The notes beneath the pieces were generated by a model, which searched no databases, was not told where the DNA came from, and saw only the letters and a program-made list of their open reading frames with translations. A DNA stretch of 7,022 nt from Bacteroidales bacterium. GTDB taxonomy: Bacteria; Bacteroidota; Bacteroidia; Bacteroidales; UBA932. Numbering within the stretch: the first letter of the stretch is position 1; the number at the start of each line of letters is the position of its first letter. Location: contig JAEDMF010000086.1 in NCBI GenBank assembly GCA_016303175.1, forward strand, positions 1 through 7,022, in the 5' to 3' direction. Shown here in pieces: positions 1-3,821 of this stretch. The position numbers and the translations under genes were made by a program.

Positions 1-187
1 GCAGTCTTTCACGGCTGGCGTTAAGACAGACGGGAATGTCTGCCGGGTGGATCAGTCAAGCAGATTGGTCATTTCCTTGATCATATCGTCATCGATTGGC
101 ACATACCATCCACAAACATCTCACAATGCCTTATGAACATTACCTTATCAAATTTCACCCTCATCCTGCCATTATTACACAAGTTCT
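1..187. other. Left-edge stretch with no supportable gene
   Basis: All six frames were read. The plus frames close at about 24, 90 and 136 with nothing recognisable. On the minus strand a 10-codon ORF (start ATG near 82) ends at a TGA near 53, and one further frame stays open to the edge but has no start codon. A 5-bp inverted repeat (27-31 with 38-42) is too weak to call. The stretch may contain the last codons of a plus-strand gene ending at the TAA at 22-24, but seven codons are not enough to say so. Confidence 0.5.
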
Positions 188-190
188 TTG

Positions 191-199
191 TATCTTTGC
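191..199 (+). promoter_or_regulatory. Bacteroidota-type -7 promoter element of the CNNM gene
   Basis: The sequence TATCTTTGC matches the Bacteroidota -7 consensus TAnnTTTG exactly. No convincing TTTG at the expected -33 distance was seen; a TTTG lies directly in front at 187-190. With the usual spacing, transcription would begin around 203-206, at or next to the ATG at 206. The mRNA would then have little or no leader. Confidence 0.5.
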
Positions 200-205
200 G
201 GGGTT

Positions 206-1318
206 ATGGCACTATTGTTAGTATTTTTGCTGGGGTCCATACTGGTTTCCTTCCTTTGTTCCATTTTGGAATCAGTTCTGATGAGCACCCCGCTATCATA
301 TATCACTATGCGCGAGGAGGAGGGGTATAAGTGGGCCTCGGGTATGAAAAAATTCAAGATGGAGAGTTCTCGTCCCATCGCGGCTATACTGGCGCTCAAC
401 ACAATTGCCAATACGGCGGGTGCGGCGGGAGTAGGACGTCAGGCAACCCTTGTTTTCGGCTCCGAATGGTTCGGTCTTGTAAGCGCAATAACCACCATAC
501 TCATACTGATATTTTCGGAAATTATCCCTAAAACCATAGGCACATCCTACTGGAAACACCTTATGGGTTTTGCCACAGTCTGCATCAAAGCCATCATTTT
601 CGTGCTCTTCCCCGTGGTCATCTGCATAGAATTGCTTCAGAAACTAATCACTCCCAAAGCGGCGGACACTTCCATTTCGCGTGAGGAAGTAGGGGCAATG
701 GCTGCTGTTGCGGAGGAATCAGGTGAATTGGACGAAGATGAAAGCGAGGTGATACAGAACCTTATTTCCATCGATGACATAACGGCAGAGGAAGTTATGA
801 CCCCCAGAGTCGTGGCCGCCATCGCCCCTGAATCGATGAGCATCAAGTCTTTTTACAAAGACCGCCGTTTCTATCACCACAGCCGCATACCCGTGTATTC
901 GGACAACAAGGAATACATTACCGGCTACATTCTGCGTATGGATGCCCTTCAGCTAATGGCAGAGGACAAGTACGATATGTGCCTGGGGGACATACGCCGC
1001 GACGTTGACAGCTATCCGGAAGAAGCCAGTATGGGTGACATTTGGACGGATATGGTTCAGAAGAAGGAGCAGATTGCAATCATAATCAATGAATATGGCT
1101 CATTTCAGGGTATATTGACCCTCGAGGACGTAATTGAGACCATACTCGGCGATGAGATTGTGGACGAAAGGGACGTGGTGGCCGATATGCAGGAACTTGC
1201 CAAGGAAAAATGGAAGAAGCAGACGGCAAAGAAAAAGACTGCAAAGGGCAATGTCAGGACTGCTGCCCATCCTGCCCCTGCTTCCGGAAAATCACAACCA
1301 TCAAAGGAAGAGCAATGA
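206..1318 (+). CDS. CNNM/CorC-like membrane protein (DUF21 + CBS pair)
   Basis: A predicted inner-membrane protein of the CNNM/CorC (old name hemolysin C-like) family, linked in other bacteria to Mg2+ or Co2+ efflux or sensing. Residues are counted from ATG 206 (370 aa). Residues 1-150 form a DUF21 transmembrane domain with several hydrophobic helices, the polar Ser/Glu of helix 1 (SILES, 19-23) and the conserved EIIPKT at 105-110. A tandem CBS module follows: VMTPR at 197-201, HSRIPVY at 225-231, NEYGSFQGILTLEDVIE at 295-311 and GDEIVDE at 315-321. The CorC_HlyC C-terminal domain is absent; the protein ends in a Lys/Ala/Pro-rich tail after the EKW of the family's usual ending. ATG 206 was chosen because it opens directly into helix 1; an in-frame TTG at 188 would add six residues and would span the promoter element. 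No Shine-Dalgarno is visible. The last 65 bp overlap the oppositely transcribed permease gene. Family assignment is firm; the transported ion is not known. Confidence 0.9.
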   Translation: MALLLVFLLGSILVSFLCSILESVLMSTPLSYITMREEEGYKWASGMKKFKMESSRPIAAILALNTIANTAGAAGVGRQATLVFGSEWFGLVSAITTILILIFSEIIPKTIGTSYWKHLMGFATVCIKAIIFVLFPVVICIELLQKLITPKAADTSISREEVGAMAAVAEESGELDEDESEVIQNLISIDDITAEEVMTPRVVAAIAPESMSIKSFYKDRRFYHHSRIPVYSDNKEYITGYILRMDALQLMAEDKYDMCLGDIRRDVDSYPEEASMGDIWTDMVQKKEQIAIIINEYGSFQGILTLEDVIETILGDEIVDERDVVADMQELAKEKWKKQTAKKKTAKGNVRTAAHPAPASGKSQPSKEEQ

Positions 1319-2060
1319 GAGCCATCGTGGCGCTCACCGGCAGGTAAATGCCGAAGTTGCAATATTCAACCACCAGATAGGTAATCAGCAGCAGGGCGAC
1401 TCCCATCGAGGCTGATAACGCATATTGTTTCCGTATATCTCCCGGCGGCAGTATGATGCGTGCCAGATTGGGTATGCCCAGACTGATGAAACCTATTGTC
1501 CCGCAGATGCTTACAACGCTGGTGACGAGCACGCTTATCATAAACAGTATGGCGGCCTTGCTGAAGTTGGACAGTTCGAACTCACCCTTGAAGTGGCGGG
1601 TAAGTTTGTCGGCGCAGAGGAAGGCCACGGCAATACCTGCGCCGAACATCAGCAGGCTGACTGCTATGTCGCAGGCGGTCACCCCCTGAAGTTTGAAATT
1701 GGCGGCTCCCCATAGATAATACTGCTTGAGAAGGTCTCCCGTGGGGGCATTGGTGACAACTATGGTGCCCAGAGAGCCTATAACCGTCCCGAAGAGTATG
1801 CCGAAGGTTATAAGCCGCGAGGTGTTCAGCCTCAATGCTATGAGAGAAACCAGAATGGCACATACAGCCTGGCAGATGAAGGCGCCGGCTGTGAGGCTGC
1901 ACCAGCCGGTCATCGTAGCCGTTGCAGCCCCAAGACAAGCGGCGCTACCAAGGCCGAGAGAATAAATGTCTCCAAGCTGGTTGCGCCACAAATATTGCAT
2001 CTGTACTCCTCCTATGGGGAGGGCTATTCCACACAGAAATACGTATAAGAGGTTCAGCAC
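1254..2060 (-). CDS. FecCD/BtuC-family ABC transporter permease, N-terminally short
   Basis: An inner-membrane permease of the FecCD family, whose members import cobalamin, haem or ferric siderophores with a periplasmic binding protein and an ATPase. The 268-aa product aligns from the family's second membrane segment onward: RNQLGDIYSLGLGSAACLGA (26-45) corresponds to the RNPLAxPxxLGxxxGAxLGA signature, and GTIGFISLGIPNLAR (187-201) to GPIGFVGLxxPHLAR. The usual His of that motif is Asn here. About 55-60 N-terminal residues, including TM1 and the RLPR motif, are missing compared with E. coli BtuC (326 aa). The GTG start at 2060 overlaps the hpf stop (GTGCTGA), and an in-frame TGA at 2126-2124 rules out a much longer form. 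The segment normally carrying the ALGDEIARSLG motif is also divergent (near 157-168). The partner subunits are not in the window. The frame is otherwise intact, so this may be a degenerate or unusually short permease. Substrate is unknown; cobalamin is suggested only by the neighbouring receptor pair. Confidence 0.8.
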   Translation of the reverse strand: MLNLLYVFLCGIALPIGGVQMQYLWRNQLGDIYSLGLGSAACLGAATATMTGWCSLTAGAFICQAVCAILVSLIALRLNTSRLITFGILFGTVIGSLGTIVVTNAPTGDLLKQYYLWGAANFKLQGVTACDIAVSLLMFGAGIAVAFLCADKLTRHFKGEFELSNFSKAAILFMISVLVTSVVSICGTIGFISLGIPNLARIILPPGDIRKQYALSASMGVALLLITYLVVEYCNFGIYLPVSATMALIALPLMVVIFRKQGQDGQQS

Positions 2061-2326
2061 TTTTTCTCTTTCTCCCTTACCAGTTTCTCTTTCATTGCAT
2101 CCACGGCCGCTGTTATTGCGTCTTCAAAGGTGGAAGCGCTGCGCTCTATGATGTTTCCTGCTATGGTGAGCTTGATTTTTTTGTCTTCATTTTGGAGGGA
2201 CATGATCACTTCTGCTGCGACATCCTCTCCGTTTACGAATTTTTCAAGCCTTGACACTTTCTTGTTGATGAACGCTACCTGAGACTCATTGGCTGAGAAA
2301 TGCAATGCACTGACTCTGATTTCCAT
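2054..2326 (-). CDS. hpf: Short ribosome hibernation-promoting factor (HPF/RaiA/YfiA family)
   Basis: A 90-aa cytoplasmic protein of the S30AE/RaiA family. Such proteins bind the 30S decoding region in stationary phase and silence or protect ribosomes. The sequence starts with the typical beta strand MEIRVSALHFSANES, continues with a basic helix (KKVSRLEKF), a strand pair around EVIMSLQNEDKKIKLTI, and the ERSASTFEDAITAAVDAMKEK helix segments that end the domain. It is the short form, with no C-terminal dimerisation domain, and finishes in a charged tail REKEKKC. The ATG is preceded by GGAGG at 4 nt, a strong Shine-Dalgarno that is unusual in this window. Its stop overlaps the GTG of the permease gene, so the two are probably co-transcribed and may be translationally coupled. 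Confidence 0.9.
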   Translation of the reverse strand: MEIRVSALHFSANESQVAFINKKVSRLEKFVNGEDVAAEVIMSLQNEDKKIKLTIAGNIIERSASTFEDAITAAVDAMKEKLVREKEKKC

Positions 2327-2330
2327 AATA

Positions 2331-2337
2331 CCTCCAA
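2331..2337 (-). promoter_or_regulatory. Strong Shine-Dalgarno of hpf
   Basis: On the minus strand TTGGAGG lies 4 nt upstream of the hpf ATG (2326-2324). It fixes that start. The other starts in the window show at most a weak match (GAGG at 3810-3813 before the receptor gene). Confidence 0.6.
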
Positions 2338-2408
2338 TTAAATTGTTTTACTATTCTCAAGCTCCGTCCGTGGAACTCAAATTGCTTCTTGGACCGCAGG
2401 AACGGGCT

Positions 2409-2425
2409 ACATTCAGTGTGAATGT
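2409..2425. promoter_or_regulatory. 17-nt perfect dyad upstream of hpf
   Basis: ACATTCA and TGAATGT form perfect 7-bp arms around a GTG centre. The dyad lies in the 161-bp gap between the hpf start and the hydrolase stop, 83 bp upstream of the hpf ATG. Size and position suit a dimeric repressor or activator operator. It is not followed by a T-run on either strand, so it is not a good terminator. The binding protein is unknown. Confidence 0.35.
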
Positions 2426-2449
2426 GGTTTAAAGTTAGAGAATTGCCCC

Positions 2450-2483
2450 GAAAAATCAAAATAAAATCTGCCGCCTTTTGCGG
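2450..2483 (-). terminator. Possible weak terminator after the hydrolase gene
   Basis: On the minus strand, just past the TAG at 2490-2488, CCGC-AAAAG-GCGG (2483-2471) can form a 4-bp GC stem. A T-rich tail follows (runs of four, four and five T). The stem is short for an intrinsic terminator, so read-through into hpf is possible. Confidence 0.3.
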
Positions 2484-2487
2484 AGCA

Positions 2488-3573
2488 CTATTCAACGCGG
2501 AGGTATTCGACAGCCTGAACCCGCTCCAAATCAAGGGGATGGACCTGATATTTGATTTTCTCGAAATTGATGCTTTTCAGGTCTATGCAGCGTATATTCT
2601 GGTTCCAGGCAGTCCTGTAGTAGAATTTCAGATTCTCAAGGTCGGTGGCTGAGGTGAACTGGGTGGCGCTTGGAAGATTTGCCGGCGCCTGGCCGTTTTT
2701 GTGCTGCATTCCTATGGGAATATCGAAGTTGTTGAGCAGGTGGAAGGCTGTGGTTACGGCAGTAAAGCAATCCCGAGCGACGGGAGCGGTGGAACTGAAG
2801 AAGGCGGCACGCACGAATCTGGATGGAGGCGTAAAGTCTCCAGGCAGACCGAGGGCCGCGCTGCCGTGGCCAAGGGGCCTGAGTTGGGTGCTTTTATTGA
2901 GCAATTGGCTTTCTGCGGGACCGGAGTGCAGATTTACATAGTTGCGTAGGTTGGTAAGGTGGAAGTCGAAGCCCGGCGCATTGGTCAGGACGCCGAGGGG
3001 ATTCTCATAGAAAACGGGCTTTCCTCCTTTGAGTTCGAGGACCACCATTCGTCCGTTTTTCTCGGTGAAGCGCCAATGGACAGTGCCGACATTGGGGTCT
3101 AAAGATACTATTTTAATATACGAAAGTTCTTTCTTCAGTTCTTCTATGCTGCTGCAGGTGGCGAGGGCCCAGCTGACCACTTGCATATCGCACAGGGAAA
3201 TTGCTTTCTCTTTTTCGCAGAAAGAAGGATATTCGCCAAAACCGGGAAAAAAGAACAGGCCGGCAGAAAAGCCTTTTTCATTGACGCCCTCGACAACGAA
3301 TTTTTCGTAGCCGGTGTAGATGCCCACATAAGCGTGGTGGGCTAAAAAGGGCAGCCCGTTTTCGCCGGATGGAGTGAAGGAAATCTGATGATGGCCGCGG
3401 GGGACTACAGCATAGCCGCAATCCAGGACGCTTTCTGCCCATTCAACAGTACGGGCTGCAATTGTGGAGCCGCTTTGGGTTTTCAATGCTATGCCGGTGC
3501 AGGCGCCGAGGTCTGCGGATGGAACAGCCAAAAGGCAGGCTGTAGCAATGAGTGTTGAAATTTTTGCTTCCAT
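2488..3573 (-). CDS. Exported choloylglycine hydrolase-family amidase (bile salt hydrolase / penicillin V acylase type)
   Basis: A 361-aa Ntn-hydrolase of the linear-amide C-N hydrolase family, which cleaves amide bonds in conjugated bile salts, penicillin V or N-acyl amines. A signal sequence (hydrophobic core about 5-17) precedes Cys25, which would become the N-terminal nucleophile. With Cys25 as family position 2, Arg41 fits position 18 and Glu44 takes the Asp21 position. Asn198 (GVLTNAPGFDFH) fits Asn175, and Arg252 (DFTPPSRF) fits Arg228. The Asn82 position (AGLNFP in Clostridium perfringens BSH) is Phe107 in AGLFFFP. The stretch between NYVNL and GLPGDFTP keeps the length of the loop found in Gram-positive BSHs. 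The gene is monocistronic in appearance and diverges from the receptor operon over 248 bp. ATG 3573 has no Shine-Dalgarno but leads directly into the signal peptide. Bile salt versus penicillin or N-acyl amine preference cannot be decided from sequence. Confidence 0.88.
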   Translation of the reverse strand: MEAKISTLIATACLLAVPSADLGACTGIALKTQSGSTIAARTVEWAESVLDCGYAVVPRGHHQISFTPSGENGLPFLAHHAYVGIYTGYEKFVVEGVNEKGFSAGLFFFPGFGEYPSFCEKEKAISLCDMQVVSWALATCSSIEELKKELSYIKIVSLDPNVGTVHWRFTEKNGRMVVLELKGGKPVFYENPLGVLTNAPGFDFHLTNLRNYVNLHSGPAESQLLNKSTQLRPLGHGSAALGLPGDFTPPSRFVRAAFFSSTAPVARDCFTAVTTAFHLLNNFDIPIGMQHKNGQAPANLPSATQFTSATDLENLKFYYRTAWNQNIRCIDLKSINFEKIKYQVHPLDLERVQAVEYLRVE

Positions 3574-3705
3574 AATCTTAAACGTTTAGTAAATCATTGG
3601 AAATCACTTGCTTGAAGCTGTCTTTTCCATTATTTCCTTTGCAAGCAAAAAGTGTGCACAGTCTCGCAGCAGAGTACCTTGGGATGCTTTTTTTGAAAAA
3701 TTTGG

Positions 3706-3714
3706 TAATTTTGC
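3706..3714 (+). promoter_or_regulatory. Bacteroidota-type -7 promoter element of the receptor operon
   Basis: TAATTTTGC matches TAnnTTTG. Only a partial -33 match (CTTG at 3678-3681, slightly too far upstream) is present. Transcription from about 3719 would give a 5' leader of roughly 100 nt containing the stem-loop at 3770-3818. Confidence 0.45.
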
Positions 3715-3769
3715 CGGCGATTTTGTTTGACTTAAAACATCTTGTTTGGAGAGTTTTTGTCTTACTTAC

Positions 3770-3818
3770 TCAAGGTTCGCGGAATGTATGTGTGATTCCG
3801 CTGACCCTCGAGGCTTGA
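3770..3818 (+). promoter_or_regulatory. Long stem-loop in the receptor 5' leader
   Basis: GGTT-C-GCGGAAT (3774-3785) pairs with ATTCCGC-T-GACC (3795-3806): eleven pairs including one G-U and one internal mismatch, with a 9-nt loop (3786-3794). An outer 4-bp helix, TCAA 3770-3773 with TTGA 3815-3818, closes it over an 8-nt bulge. The structure ends 3 nt before the ATG at 3822 and encloses the only SD-like GAGG (3810-3813) in its bulge. It could therefore control ribosome access. It does not resemble a known riboswitch class that I can name. Confidence 0.45.
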
Positions 3819-3821
3819 ATT

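Larger units (their letters stand above)
3574..3821. other. Divergent intergenic region between hydrolase and receptor genes
   Basis: The 248 bp carry the control signals for both directions. The rightward signals are described separately (promoter element at 3706, stem-loop at 3770-3818). No exact TAnnTTTG was found on the minus strand for the hydrolase gene. No cobalamin-riboswitch core (B12 box) was recognised. Confidence 0.6.

Noticed and set aside
1..103. Minus-strand partial gene, or a prfB-like programmed frameshift joining MIKEMTNLLD to the open frame after its TGA
   Set aside because: The slippery CTT-TGA context of prfB is absent, the upstream frame is only 22 codons between stops, and the downstream frame has no start codon.
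1425..1715. 96-codon plus-strand ORF opposite the permease
   Set aside because: It is an antisense shadow of a well-supported FecCD gene and has no recognisable domain.
2760..2785. Short inverted repeat TCCCG-AGCGA-CGGGA in the hydrolase gene
   Set aside because: Five-bp arms in GC-rich coding sequence are expected by chance.
2645..2941. 98-codon plus-strand ORF opposite the hydrolase
   Set aside because: It is antisense to a gene with clear catalytic residues and shows no family features of its own.
3574..3821. Cobalamin riboswitch in front of the BtuB-like gene
   Set aside because: The leader from the predicted promoter is only about 100 nt, and no B12-box or conserved core could be found by eye.
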